From NCBI GenBank assembly GCA_022393335.1, contig JAJEKB010000419.1, forward strand, positions 26,459 to 90,458: 64,000 bases of DNA, given 5' to 3'. The DNA comes from Macrotrachela quadricornifera. Lineage: Eukaryota > Rotifera > Eurotatoria > Philodinida > Philodinidae. The position numbers and the translations under genes were made by a program. Below are positions 11,051-23,547 of the stretch, one piece after another. Each line of letters opens with the position of its first letter. Position 1 is the stretch's first letter. The notes beneath the pieces are model-generated. The model was not told the origin of the DNA. It made no database searches and saw only the letters and a program-made list of their open reading frames with translations.

Positions 11051-12298
11051 TTAGAATTTAGGTATTTTATTTGATCTATGTAATCTTATGCGATTATATC
11101 GAAATAATCGCATAAGACCAAAAGCAATAATTGCACCCATAAAACAACAAGTACTTCCAGTAATAACATAAAAAGCATATGAACTTTGTTCAATACCATT
11201 TAACGAATTCATTCCATATATTCCTGCAATAAATGCACCCATACCAAAACCCATTGTAATAATATTAATTCTTATTTCAAATGAAAGTAGTTCATTTCTA
11301 ACAGCATCTAACATAAATCCAGTAGCACTTTCAAGTGTATGTACTGAATCAGAAAGATCAGTTATTGATCGACGTACTTCAGCCATTTGTTTTGCACATG
11401 CTTCAAGTAATAGTTCAATTTGTATATGATCAGATATATCTCGTTTACGTGTATCAGTAAGATACATACCAATCATATCTTCATCATGTGCAAGTACATC
11501 AGCAATAGATTGATGTGCAAGATCAGAATTTCTTTTATATTTATCAATTTTTTCTTTAAGTAAAGCAAGTTCACGTAAACTTCCAATTGTAATACGAGAA
11601 TAAGCACGTTCACGTACATTTTTAAATTCAATTAATAAATCATTTGTTTTTGTTTTTAAACCATGAGCAACTGCTTCTAAATTAATTTCAGTTAATCGAA
11701 ACTCAAATGGTATCATATTAATGTTAATTAATTTTTGTTTAATAAATCTTTCATTATAAAGTTCATGAATATATTTTATATTTTGATGATAACTTAATGC
11801 AATACGTTCCCAATGAACAGCATCTTTTAATCCAAATGGTTCAGTAATAACTTTATCAGCAGATGGAACAAAAAAAATACTTCGATCAAAATTTACTAAA
11901 CTTCGAAGTCTTCGATATGAAAAACAAATAAATTTATTTTCACGTACATCAATTATTGGAACATTAATAAGAAGATCAGTATCTATTTTTTGTAAATCTC
12001 GTGGTTCAAGACCATATTCTTGACATATTTGTGCACGATCAAATGGACCTTGATAATTATTTAATGTACCATCTTTATTTAATATAAATATATCACAATT
12101 TAATTTATGAGAATAAGTTGATATAAAATCTGATGATAATATAGATTCAGTTGATTGAAATCGAGATTTTGATAGAAAATATTTTAATCCTAATGGATAA
12201 TAAGAAGAGCTTTTAATTGATTGAAATAAATTCCTATGACAATTAATTGTATAGATTTTTTTTGATAGTAAAAATAAAGAGAAACGCATGACAAACAA
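11051..12298 (-). CDS. MRS2: Mitochondrial Mg2+ transporter, MRS2/LPE10 (CorA) family
   Basis: An intact single-exon frame of 415 residues, normal for animal MRS2. The N-terminus is rich in Ser, Lys and Arg with few acids, as in a mitochondrial targeting sequence. Residues ~68-330 are the helical matrix domain (for example YGLEPRDLQKIDTDL and NVPIIDVRENKF at ~102-123). Two C-terminal membrane helices follow (~344-361 and ~375-399), separated by the family signature GMN at ~362-364 (GIYGMNSLNG). The family forms pentameric Mg2+ channels in the inner mitochondrial membrane. The C-terminal tail is short and basic (RYNRIRLHRSNK). Nothing looks broken. No intron is visible, unlike several neighbours. 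Confidence 0.9.
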   Translation of the reverse strand: MFVMRFSLFLLSKKIYTINCHRNLFQSIKSSSYYPLGLKYFLSKSRFQSTESILSSDFISTYSHKLNCDIFILNKDGTLNNYQGPFDRAQICQEYGLEPRDLQKIDTDLLINVPIIDVRENKFICFSYRRLRSLVNFDRSIFFVPSADKVITEPFGLKDAVHWERIALSYHQNIKYIHELYNERFIKQKLININMIPFEFRLTEINLEAVAHGLKTKTNDLLIEFKNVRERAYSRITIGSLRELALLKEKIDKYKRNSDLAHQSIADVLAHDEDMIGMYLTDTRKRDISDHIQIELLLEACAKQMAEVRRSITDLSDSVHTLESATGFMLDAVRNELLSFEIRINIITMGFGMGAFIAGIYGMNSLNGIEQSSYAFYVITGSTCCFMGAIIAFGLMRLFRYNRIRLHRSNKIPKF

Positions 12299-13690
12299 TA
12301 TATCTTTTGTCTTTTGTTATTCTATTGTATAAATTGTCCTAAACAAAGTAATGATGGGCAACTCTTCGTATTTTATCTTATCCTAGATATTGACAAGGCA
12401 TGCAAGTAATATATAAGAAAAAGAAAGTAATAAGACAGATTGAGAGAAGAAGAGAAAAGAACTGAAAATATTTGGTAGATATGATCAAACAATCGACGTA
12501 TAAAAATGCAGTAAGTACCTCTATGGTGATAAGAATGTTCATATATATTCATGAAATTAAAATAATAAATAGTAGAATATATTTATTTATTAATAATATA
12601 TTTGTAAAACTAATAAAAAAGAAATACTTTTTAATATAATATAATATATAGATGTCTTTACAATAGTAAATATGAATGGTTAATATTAATTTTAACAAGT
12701 GCATAACGATGATGAAATGAATTATTTATTTACGAAGTTCAAGTGTTTGTTGATTTCTGGTACATTTTATGTATAAATAATACAAATAGAAATCATTTAA
12801 CTAAATTTTCTTATTATGAAAATATTATTCTATTTGTAAAAAAATAATGTTATTAATCAATATATTTCATTAGATAAAATATTAATTTTTGTTTTTAGAT
12901 AATTTTATATAACTTTACTATTGTTTTGACTTACTGATCTAGTTTTTTTTTTCTTATATTCTAGATATTATCAATAAATTTTACAAATAAAATTTCATTT
13001 TTTTTATATTTTATATTTTTAATGTTATAATTGTGAAACTTAGTCATGTGATGACGAATTCAATGTATAATATAAATAGATCATTTATATAATTTATTAT
13101 TAATTTTTTTTTATTATATCATTTATTATAAATATAAATAAATCGAAAAAAAATATTATTATTTTTCCAATCTGAAATAAAGAGACTATTTATTACATTG
13201 ATAATAAATGATAAATGAAAAAAAAATTCTTATTGTTTGTTCGAATAATTTTTTCGATCTTCATTTGTATTAGAAATGAATGAAGATATTTACTCTTTCT
13301 ATTATATATTTTTGAAAATTTACACTATATTGAATTTGGTATTTTAATAAAACATAAATTTTTTTTTGATTAATATATTTATATAAGAAATTATTTATAG
13401 GCAGTTGAAAGACAAATATGTAGTATTACTTCAACTTTTTGTGACTGAATTATTCATATATAATACATAATAATCATTAATACTAAATTCATAGAATTTT
13501 TTTTTTATTTAGATTACTACTAAATTCATCGATTTCTAATTCGTTGCTTATTTTACTTCAAATGACAGGTAAATAATAAAATGACATGACATTAGTATTG
13601 CAAAAAAAAACTGAATTTAGAACAATATCTTCTCTTCTAATAGACCAAGCAGATATAATGGCGGCATTTTATAGAGTGATTTTCAATCTC
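12299..13690. other. AT-rich gene-free stretch
   Basis: Very AT-rich sequence with homopolymers, and no frame on either strand that resembles a protein. The first ~150 bases are presumably the promoter and 5' UTR of the reverse-strand MRS2 gene. Confidence 0.6.
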
Positions 13691-14170
13691 TTCATATTTT
13701 GTATTAAACAATAAAATATACTATAAAATACAGTATGAATACTCCTACAAAATAACATAAAACGGCTTTTTCTATAGTTGCATTTTTTACGTTCGAAATC
13801 TATAAAATTTGAAGTGATTAAATTTCGACCGCATGAACACGATGTTTATTTTGGATAAAGCATAAATTAATTTTTTCCTATTTCATCTTTTTATCATCTG
13901 AGATTTCCTATTAAAAAAAATATACTTTAAAATACAGTATGAACGATTCTACTATCTATACAGGATAGCTTTTCTAATAGTTCTACTTTTTTTGATTTCA
14001 AAATTGACAAAGTTCTCAGCGCTAAGATTTTCTCAGTGTGAAAAAGTCTTTTTTTCGAAACATTATGAATGTATTTTTCCTTTATTTGTCACTTGATGTT
14101 TTATTTAGAAAAAAAATAACAAATTATGTCGAAAAATGCAGCATAAAGCACTCTACAGTTTACGAAGAAT
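13690..14170 (+). repeat. ~205 bp tandem repeat, about 2.3 diverged copies
   Basis: The motif AAAATATACT(A/T)TAAAATACAGTATGAA starts at ~13712 and ~13917. A diverged third copy (AAATTATGTCGAAAAATGCAGCATAAAG) starts at ~14121, giving a period of 204-205 bases. Sequence following each start also corresponds (for example the TTTTTCTATAGTT / CTTTTCTAATAGTT blocks). A similar motif occurs alone at ~48308 (AAATATGCCATCCGATGCAG), so this is probably a dispersed family. Confidence 0.6.
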
Positions 14171-14950
14171 AATTTAATTTGTATCACTAGTGGACGATCT
14201 TACCTCATGTCCTTCCAGATTCTTGATTTTCTTGGTTATTAGTCACGATTCTTGCCTGAAAAAACAGATCTAAACATTCATGTGATATTCTTATAGACAG
14301 AATCTTGTATTCTTGATTTCTTGTCTGATTCTTTTTTACCGCAAAAGGAAAAATATTCTTGTGTACTTGTAAGTACCATGAATAGAGTATCAGAGTTTAT
14401 TGTAAAATAATAAACAGAATGACAGTGGATAAACGAAAGAAAAAGAACAGCAACAAGAAGATGATGGAGAATACAAGAAACGGATGCATACATGTGTGTG
14501 TACATATATATGTATATAGGATCGTAATAAGGGAAAATACCCTACATATACGATGCCAGCGAAAAAATCTATATGTATGTATGATATAAAAACAAAAGAG
14601 AAATTTCCTAATATCATTATAGGGGAAACTTCTAATATGTATATTTCTAGATATATCGGATAGTACCTATCGCACTCTGGGAAGATTCTTGTGCCTTGTT
14701 GTCGCCATCAGTATAGATCAGCTATAATTAGATTTCTTCCCTATTTTATTATAAAAATGTCGCAAGAATTATAGATATCTAAGAACTATGTGTAATAAAA
14801 GAAAAACAAAAAGACGAAAAAATCGCGAGAAAAAAGACAAAAACAATTGCCTATTTTAAGTGTTAACTTACTTTATTTATAAGATCATGTTAATAGTCTA
14901 ACCATTAATATAGAAATGAATGGTGAAGTATATATAAGTGATATATACAG
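14171..14950. other. Gene-free stretch upstream of the small spliced gene
   Basis: No supported coding frame. A short basic frame begins with ATG at 14788 (MCNKRKTKRRKNREKK...) but ends after 24 codons. TATATATAAG at ~14932 could serve as a TATA element, though it may lie in an intron of the downstream gene. Confidence 0.4.
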
Positions 14951-15965
14951 ACGCTATAGACAAAGAACGGTTCTCTCTCTCTTACAATTCTATCGAGGTT
15001 CATTTAAATAAAAATAAAAAAAGAATTTTGCCTGAACTTCAAGATTACCAAAGTGGTATGCACATTTTATTTTTAAAATAAATTAAATTCTATGCGACTA
15101 ATAAATCATTGTTTTGTCCATAATCAAAATTTTATCATTCTAAATTTTATAGATTTTAAAAGTAAAACGTGCAACTATAGGAAACATTGTCTTGTATAAT
15201 TTGTAAAGCTTCTCATACTGTATTCTATAGTATATTTCGTTGTTTAATACAACGTATGAAGAGACTGAAAATTCATATACAAAATGTGGTTATTGTATCT
15301 GCATTATTTGTTACTCTTTAATAAAAAAAAAATTTTATATTTCATTTTAAATATCTACACAATATTTTGATAAACAAATAAATTCGTTAAATTTCTTTTA
15401 TCTACTATTAAAATCTAATAAAGTGACTTATTTATTTCTAAATTCATCATGATAAAACTTAAATAAAAAAACGAATAGATTGTATATAATTTATTGCCAC
15501 AAAATTTGATCATATCTTGTTATAGGTTTATCGGGTACACATTTCATAATTTATTTCCGAGAAGATCCTCCATGGAATGACTTCAATGGCATGATTATAC
15601 ATTGTTCAACTCTTATGGAATTTGAAATAGAATTGTATAATTATCGTTTATTAAATCTTACAATAGTATGTGATGAAAATATGCTTGTTAATATAGCATC
15701 ACTCTTAGAAAATCTTACATTTGATACATTATACGTTTTTACTGACGGAAGAGAAGTTGCATGGCCTACTGAACTTTTAACAAATGATTGTAAATTAATC
15801 GAAATTCGTGATGAAGAACATCTAGGGCGTCATATGTGTACAACAGCTATGTTTTATTATTTTAAACAAGGATCTGAATATAAATTTCAAGGAAATACTA
15901 GTTTGGCAAATCCGTGTTTTTTAAATGCATTGAGTGCACTTAAACTTAGTAAAACATTTATTTAA
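14951..15965 (+). CDS. Hypothetical protein resembling the N-terminal domain of TPR-ART proteins; 5' end unresolved
   Basis: Two exons fit: 14951-15055 (ending ILPELQDYQSG, donor GTATGC) and 15526-15965 (acceptor TTGTTATAG), with matching phases. Exon 1 has no ATG and is preceded by a good acceptor (ATATACAG), so an earlier exon is likely. The first ATG in exon 2 is at 15591 and would leave 124 residues. The second exon reads FREDPPWNDFNGMIIHCSTL, then LNLTIVCDENMLVNIASLL, then TFDTLYVFTDGREV. This strand-helix-strand pattern parallels the N-terminal domain of the ART proteins at 51 and 59 kb (hhhIVSG...SIYVYC; hhMIIAD...SIYILSNDG). The C-terminus (YYFKQGSEYKFQGNTSLA) looks like half a TPR. 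This similarity is by eye. Function unknown. Confidence 0.5.
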
Positions 15966-18900
15966 TGTTTTATTTTTGTATACATGAATAAAAACATATA
16001 TTAGTTTTTTTTTCTATATTTATATAAAATCATGCTTTTGTTAATTATTGAAATCAAATTGAAATGAAACAGAAATACTTTTGATTTTTAGGTTTTGTAA
16101 TAATTCATAATATTCTATGATAAATTTTTGCAATAGGTATGAAGAAGTCTTAATTGAAATTAAATGAATTCGCTTTCAAAACAATCTATACTATTAACTT
16201 CATTATAAATCAAAAATTTACTTTCAAATTTTTGAAATTTATTGTTTTCTTTTAGGATAAAATGTTATTTAAATTAAAACTTAAATGAAAATATGAAATA
16301 CTTTTATAAAAACAAATTATAATTATCTAAATAATATTAATACATGAATCTATTCTTAAGATTTAAACTATTTTAATAAATGTAATCTATTGTTTCAATG
16401 GAATTTATACTGATTAATAAAAATACTTTTAGATTTATTAAAATTTTAAAAACATAATCAAATCTTTATTATGTTAAATAAAAAATAACTACATTATATT
16501 TGAAATAATTTAATAATCGACCAAAGATTTAAGAAAAAGAAAACAACTTACTAAATAAAATATTATTAGTTTAATAGAATTTTTTTCGTATAATACACGA
16601 AAAAATTGGGAGTCTATAAACAAATATTCTCTTACGTATATATTGAAAATATCGAAAAACTATATACAATTAACTAATTCAAAATAATACTTCACTTTTT
16701 ATTCTCTTTTATATCATCCTATAGACAATAATTAGTCTAGACCATTCTTTTACTTACCAATTTTGACTAATATTTATATAAAAGTATATCCATCTGGTGT
16801 TGTTTTTTGTCAATTTAAAAAACGAGGGTAGCTCGTTATTATGTCGTCTCTATTTGCCTGTCTGCGAGACATGTTTACGTACGTTTTTACTTTTCTGTTC
16901 CTTTAGGGGGACACCACATAAAGCCACAAAATGACGTCAAGTTGGAAAGTTGGAAAAAAAAGCAATAACGAAAAAATGTCTTATTTTTTCTACGAAAAAA
17001 AAATAAGTATGATGAGTTAAAAATAGTTGATGTTTTTGTCTGAAAACAAATGATCAAGAAAATTGATATTCTATCAAATCTAATATAATTATATGATAAA
17101 AATTCATTACATAATTGTGTAGATCATAAATTTTCATGTTATCAAATGTATTAATTTATTATAAACGACATGTACTACCAGATATTTTTTATCTCGTTCT
17201 CGAACTATAACATTTATTGTGATAGAGTCTAATTTAATTATATTTTTTTTAATATTACATGTCTGTATTCTTCAACTAAAATCTTTATAAAATTAGTTCA
17301 AAATTATTATTCTTAATTGTCATTTAGTTTTAATAATAATTATCAAAATGAAATAATAATATTTGATTTAAAAAAAAACAAATATTACATATGCAGTCCA
17401 GTTATACTATTTATATTTCGAATTCGATCAAAAATATTTCACGAAAATTCTTGAAAAAGTAAATAAAATATCATCATGTAACCAATCTGTAAAATCTTCC
17501 AGTTGGAATATATTCTTAAATTAGTATTTACTTCAAAGTCATGTTCGGATAAAAAGGAAGTGAATATGGATGTATAATAAAAATCGATTTGTATATCAAT
17601 AACAAAGTTATTTTGGTTTATATTCGATTTCAATGAAAATCAATAATACATAACTCTAAGAGAAGAACATCTTATGCCTTGATGACTGTTGTTTAGCATC
17701 CGCGGAAGTGCAATTTTCAAAGAATTAGTGACTTAAAATACTCGTTGGATATTTCTAAGATTATCTTGTGGATAATGGGCAAAAACCAACAAATAATCAG
17801 GAATAGGAAATACTCAGCACAAAATATTTTATCTTCGTGACATTTATTTCTAACACGGTAATTTCCGACCGTGTATAAATATACAAGATGAAGCATGAAT
17901 ACATATTATAGTGCAGATTGCATTTTAATAAAGTAAGTAGTTATCCGTAGCAGCGAATGACTTACAATAGATAAGTTAAAATATTTTCCTCGCTTTAAGC
18001 ACTTTTCAATGTATGCAAGACTATATTTTGATCTTATTTCGTAGACCTTTGTTCTTTCTACAACACTAATATATAATATATTGTTACATTTCTTATAACT
18101 GATAAATCATAACGTATATTGAATCCAAATGAGCGAATAGTTTAAAAGTCTGTTGAAAATGACAGATTTGAGTCGATATGACAATAGTTTGACGATGTTG
18201 ACGCGTATAAGTCGTTTATACTAGCAACAGAAGCTTCAAATCGTTTTCAATTATGAGATAAATTTTTAGCCCTTTGGTTCTCGGCGACGCATATGTACTT
18301 CCTAGTATTTTTTTTCACTGTTAGTAGGTGTCTCATGTATCGGTTACTTCCTGTAGGATTGTCCCTTTTAGCATCTTATCATTCTGGGATCTTTCAGAAT
18401 GCGAAAATTCCTTTTTATTATCGTTCTATATAGTGTTACAGCCAATGACTCTTTCGCTCCCTGCGACGCATATATATGTCGAAATGTATTTATTGTATTA
18501 GACTTCAGTAGTATATGTTTTAATCATTTATAATAGCTTCTTATCGTTTGTTAGACGATGCTGTACTGACATATTTCTTCTTTCTTTCGTTTCTGTTGAT
18601 ATTTTTATCGAAATGCATTTCATTCATAATTTCTGCCATTGTTAGGTGTTTCAGTACAATTACCTTTTTTTTCTTTTTATTTCTTATGTATTATACTCTC
18701 TAGCACTATCTAATAGATTTCTATTTTTATGAAACAATCAAAATCATCTTTAGACATTACTTTCAACAACTTTGATTTTCGCAAAGAAAGCCGGGAGCTA
18801 TAAGATTAGTATAGATGACACTAAAAAATTTTAATAATGAGAAAAAAACCAACTTTGAAACTATGTTTTATTTCTGAATTAGTTTGAATTTCTTCAAATA

Positions 18901-19790
18901 AAAAAGTCGAGTTTAGACCAAACTACATGCTTTTCAATTGTTTATAATTGACAATAGTAGCTGTAAGTACTATCGCCAGTATTGTGGTGATAGTTCAAGT
19001 AAATATACGATATGGAATTTGACTTCAATTGTATATTTTATTCGATTGTATGATAATTTATCAATATCTGTACGTTTACATATAGAAAAATTATATCCAG
19101 TCTGTCAACAAATTATTATGATAATTTTGTGAAAATTTCTTCGAAATCATAGTTGAAATTCCCACTTAGACCGGCTTACATTCATGCTTCACATCAAATC
19201 TTCATTTTATTTTACTAATAAATTTGGTATAAGTGTGTGTTGCTTGTAAACTGAGAGATAAACGTTTGCTAGAGAATTTCCTAATCTTCTAAAAGTCACC
19301 ACGTTAAAACTTTAAGGTTTTTTCAAACAAACTTTTGAGCATCTGATGAAAAGATGCAATCCATGTAACATAATAGTTGATTATTTTCTATTTCTTCATA
19401 TTTTTTATCGATGATGAAGCGTATAACAATCAAAAAATATATATGATTTTGTAGAACAAAGAATTCTCTACTAAATGAGTTTAAAAAATAGTCTTCAGTA
19501 CATTAGAAAATCTCCTAAAAAGAGAAGACATTTTTATTCGTTTAATACGGATTATTTATTGTAACTAAAGAATCTTTTATATAAAATGAAATATAAGGCT
19601 ATTCTTCTAAAACTTTCATGATAAATCATAAATATATATTTTACTTGAAGATACTAATATCAAAAAATTTTCTTTGAATTTAAAAAATTATCATTATAAT
19701 TTTAGACGATTCCATCGACGGAAAATCAAACCATTTTTGGAAAAAATATTATTATCACCTATAATAACACTTTCTTCGAATTCATTTACT
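15966..19790. other. Long AT-rich intergenic stretch
   Basis: No gene is supported over 3.8 kb. A protein-like open fragment at 18968-19129 (YRQYCGDSSSKYTIWNLTSI..., LHIEKLYPVCQQI) has plausible codon use but no ATG and no recognisable family, so it may be a relic. Two short similar blocks (GCGACGCATAT at ~18285 and ~18470) recur within 200 bases. TATA-like and homopolymer tracts are everywhere and not informative. Confidence 0.5.
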
Positions 19791-19994
19791 ATGGATACCG
19801 AGATCCAAGCAGTGAAAAATCTTATGAATAATTTTAACGATTTCGCTGATAGGGGACAAACCGAAGAAGCTCTCAAAGAATGCGATAAATTAGAACGTCT
19901 ATTGGAACAAGCATATGATTCACCGAAGGCATCTACCGAAGAAAGCAGTAAAAGCAATTCAAACGATCAACCAGAAAATAAATCTGATAAGTGA
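19791..19994 (+). CDS. Short acidic helical hypothetical protein
   Basis: 67 residues from the ATG at 19791. The open frame extends 39 codons upstream, but that part is AT-rich with no ATG at its head, so I prefer 19791. Residues 1-42 are heptad-like with alternating hydrophobic and charged positions (EIQAVKNLMNNFNDFADRGQ then TEEALKECDKLERLLEQAY), which suggests a helical hairpin close to a single TPR. The tail is Ser/Asn/Glu/Lys-rich and probably disordered. Codons here are more GC-rich than in the flanks, which supports coding. No family is recognised. Confidence 0.45.
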   Translation: MDTEIQAVKNLMNNFNDFADRGQTEEALKECDKLERLLEQAYDSPKASTEESSKSNSNDQPENKSDK

Positions 19995-20811
19995 ATTTTT
20001 CAAAAATTTTATTTGTTATTGAAAATCCGTACAACTCTCTCTGGTTTACAATCTTCATATTTTTAATACAAGTTCACTGGAAAATCGACAATTAAAATTT
20101 CAGCAATATTTTCACATTTACAATGCTGTCTAAATTCTTTTTAATTTTCATATTAGCAAACTTCATATGATATTTTATACTTCGAAACTGAAGTTATGAA
20201 ATACTATATGAAGATTTTTATCGACAACATTCTCAAAGAATTTAGACACCATTGTAAATTCGAAAAGACTTCCGAAATTTCAATTGTTGATTTTCCGTTT
20301 TAACCTTAACATACAATAATTTTGTTTAATTCATTCGCTTCAATTAAACTTATATTCAAGATTTCTTAGTTTATTTTCATTCAAATCTTTTCTGAAAAGA
20401 TTGAAATTATGTAAAACATCTGTTTTAGTTTGATTATAAAAGAATTTTATTTCGTATCATGTTGAATTTCAATTAATAGATCTGAATGTCTTTGTTTTTT
20501 TGTTTCTTAAAATATTCATTTACATATTTCGTATTTGTTCTTCTTTTTATTATTACATCTATTTTTTTTATGAAAATAATGATTTATTTTTATATATGTT
20601 ATTGAATGTTTTAAAGAAAATTGTAATAAATATTTTTTAAATTCTAAAAAGTATAATTTAAGTAATGAGTTATATATTTATTTGATAATATATAAAAAAA
20701 TAACATTATTTTAACATTAATAAACTTCAATAATATCATTTTATTTCTTGATCTTTTTTTTTTGTAAATATTCGAATAAAATCTTTAAAAAAAGTATTTC
20801 TATTTACATAT
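19995..20811. other. AT-rich intergenic stretch
   Basis: No coding frame. The part next to 20811 should hold the 3' UTR of the reverse-strand SLC25 gene. Confidence 0.5.
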
Positions 20812-21711
20812 TTATTCTAATAATCGATATACTTCTTCATAAGCAAGAAAACATGCTGCATTAATTGGTATAGCTTTTAATATTGCAGGAAAAAGTCCTT
20901 TATAAAATGTTTTAATACTTTTTTCTTGTTCATAAATTTGTTTAATGCAATCAATATATGAAGTATATTTTCTATGACCAGGTCTTACATCATCACTTTG
21001 TATTTCAGATCTAATTACATGTAAAGGATAACAAATTGCACAAGCACCTAGACCACCTAATGCACCACTGAAAAGAATATCTAAACGTAAATATTTATTT
21101 TTATTTTCATTACCAAATTTTCGATTATGCCTTTGATAAAGATGTTTTTTTATATATTCATAACCACCAAAATAAAACATTGACGTTGTCATTGAATATA
21201 TTAAATTTGATAAAAAACCTTTATAGAATGCTAATAGACCACCATTATTTTTATAAATATATTTACAACAATCTTTTATATGAAAATCAAAAGCATGTGT
21301 ATGTCGACGATTTAAATTTCCATGAATTTGTCCAAGAATAAGACTAATAGGTGTTTCAATAAAAGATAAACCAATACCAGTTAAAGCTCCACATAACATA
21401 TATTCTTTAATATTATATTCATCTTTAACAAGATGTCTTGTAATTTGTCCATATAAAAAAAATTGTATAGATGTTGTAAAAGCTGGACTAAAGAATGGTA
21501 AACTTAAATTTCCACGATAAAATCCATCAATTATACCTTGACGTTTATAAATTACTTGAAAAGAATGAAATATATTTTTATAAACATCAGGTGAATTTAT
21601 TTTTCGTTGTATTGATAAAGTTTCTAATGGATGTGAAACAATAACAGTTGTTATACCACAAACACAACCAGCTATAAGATCTTCCCAAAATGGATTATGT
21701 TTTGGAGACAT
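20812..21711 (-). CDS. Mitochondrial carrier family (SLC25) protein, substrate unknown
   Basis: 299 residues in one exon, the usual length for SLC25, with three ~100-residue repeats and about six membrane helices. The repeat signatures sit at PLETLSIQ (~28), PISLILGQ (~122) and PLHVIRSE (~228). The family consensus is PX[DE]XX[KR]. Here repeat 1 keeps the acidic residue but lacks the basic one, repeat 2 lacks both, and repeat 3 keeps Arg but has His for the acidic residue. The later [FY]xG elements are present (DGFYRGNLSLPFF, LAFYKGFLSNLIY, KTFYKGLFPAIL). It should sit in the mitochondrial inner membrane. The closest style is the carnitine/ornithine or orphan SLC25A45-48 group, but I would not name a substrate. 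Confidence 0.85.
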   Translation of the reverse strand: MSPKHNPFWEDLIAGCVCGITTVIVSHPLETLSIQRKINSPDVYKNIFHSFQVIYKRQGIIDGFYRGNLSLPFFSPAFTTSIQFFLYGQITRHLVKDEYNIKEYMLCGALTGIGLSFIETPISLILGQIHGNLNRRHTHAFDFHIKDCCKYIYKNNGGLLAFYKGFLSNLIYSMTTSMFYFGGYEYIKKHLYQRHNRKFGNENKNKYLRLDILFSGALGGLGACAICYPLHVIRSEIQSDDVRPGHRKYTSYIDCIKQIYEQEKSIKTFYKGLFPAILKAIPINAACFLAYEEVYRLLE

Positions 21712-23547
21712 TCTTTATTTTTTATACAATATCGTTATATATCTATGTATCAACAATATGTATATTATTCTATCATATGTGATCAATCATCTGTGACTTT
21801 TATATATATAAATTTCTTTTTTTTTTATTATTTAAGTAGAAAAAGAAAATGGCGTAGATAGTGATGTCATACAGTATACGAGTTATTTATATATGATACA
21901 GTATAAATATTTGATGCTGATGAGAGAGAAGAAACGAAAATGAAGGACTGGCCGCATCGCATGGCATAAATTTCTCGAAAAAAATTTCGATAACACCACT
22001 GAATTGGAAATTTGGTTGATCCAATCCATCATTTGCCATATAAATAATTATGGAAGATGTCAGTCAATACCAGCAATCACTATATCGTAGCGATTTCTAT
22101 CGTTCACTTTCTGAATAGATTATATGATTTAACGCGATTAAACTTATGCTTTACTGTTCTATTGAAAATCAGTAGTTACAAATATTCGGTTAATCAATAT
22201 TTTATTTAAAAAAATTTAACGATGACATATTTCTACATGAACGAAATTTTTTATAAAAAAGAATTCTGCACTAAAGAATTTCTCATAATCACATGAAAAA
22301 AAAATAGAAAACACAAAGTTTCCCATCAAAAACAATTTTCAATAACTAAAACCTCAAAATATTAACTGTTTTTGTGGTATTTTATATGGAAATTCACTCT
22401 TTCTTAAAATATCAGTTTTTTTGCTAACCGTAAAAAAGTCCACGTTCTGGTTTAATGATCTTGTATCTTCACATGAGTCTCTACAAAAAAATAACTGAAA
22501 GGAAAGAAATCTCGCGGGGGGGGGGTATAGCCCATGGGAAAAGCACCAGTTCCTTTAGTGTTGATTACTTCATATTACAACTAATAATTCTGAATTTAAC
22601 ATTGACAAGATGACAATTCATCTTCGATGTCCACAAAATATATGGAAAACAAGAATTTTTTTATAACTAATATATCTTACACAAAAATAAAACAGAAAAG
22701 TGTTATTACAATAAGGGAGACAAAATGAATAAATGATAATGATATTTCATATACAATTTTTCGATAAAAATCTCAAGAAAATTCTATAATCTCTATTGCA
22801 ATATTTTTACAGATGATATGGATTTAAATCAATCGATCTAGTGAACAGAAAAATTTTAATTTTTTCTCAGTTGTTAGTCAAAATGAACATGATATTCTAA
22901 AAGAAAACATTCGGTTCGATGTCACATTAATTCAATATATTAGTATCAGTTGAAATTATTTACATGGTACAAATATAAACACTAATATTCAGATAAATTA
23001 AATGTTCAATATTTGCCTCTCTAAACAAGTAAATATTGGTTATGCTAATGAATTTTGTGATGAATACACTAGAAAAACTACACGTAAATTAAGTTTAATT
23101 CTAGATTAAAATTATATTGATAACTATTTTCATATACAATCTGCTCTTGACTTCAATCAATGTTCAACGTTAAATTGGTATTATTTATGAAAAACAACAA
23201 AGGAAAAAATTATTTTTGTCTCTACGTGTTTTTCTGTTTCGACATTCATAACATTTTAGACAACATTTATTTTATTTTATTTATTGTAATGAAAGTTGAT
23301 TGATATAAGATAATTATAAGGTTTGGATTAAACTAAATTTAATTCTTACAAATTCTAAGTTGTCAAATGGCTAGATTGATTTAGTTAAGTTTTTATTTAT
23401 TTATTGAGGGATAGATATAATGTGAAGAGCAATATAAAAAAAAAGAAATCTAAAATAAATATTTCTGAATTATATGTAACAATCGATGATTTTTTTTTTT
23501 CGAAATTTTGATCATATATTAAAACATTTTCTTCTTGATATAAATTC
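21712..23547. other. Intergenic stretch
   Basis: No supported gene over 1.8 kb. A run of ten G residues at ~22516 (GGGGGGGGGG) stands out in otherwise AT-rich sequence. The first ~100 bases would be the promoter of the reverse-strand carrier gene. Confidence 0.5.
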
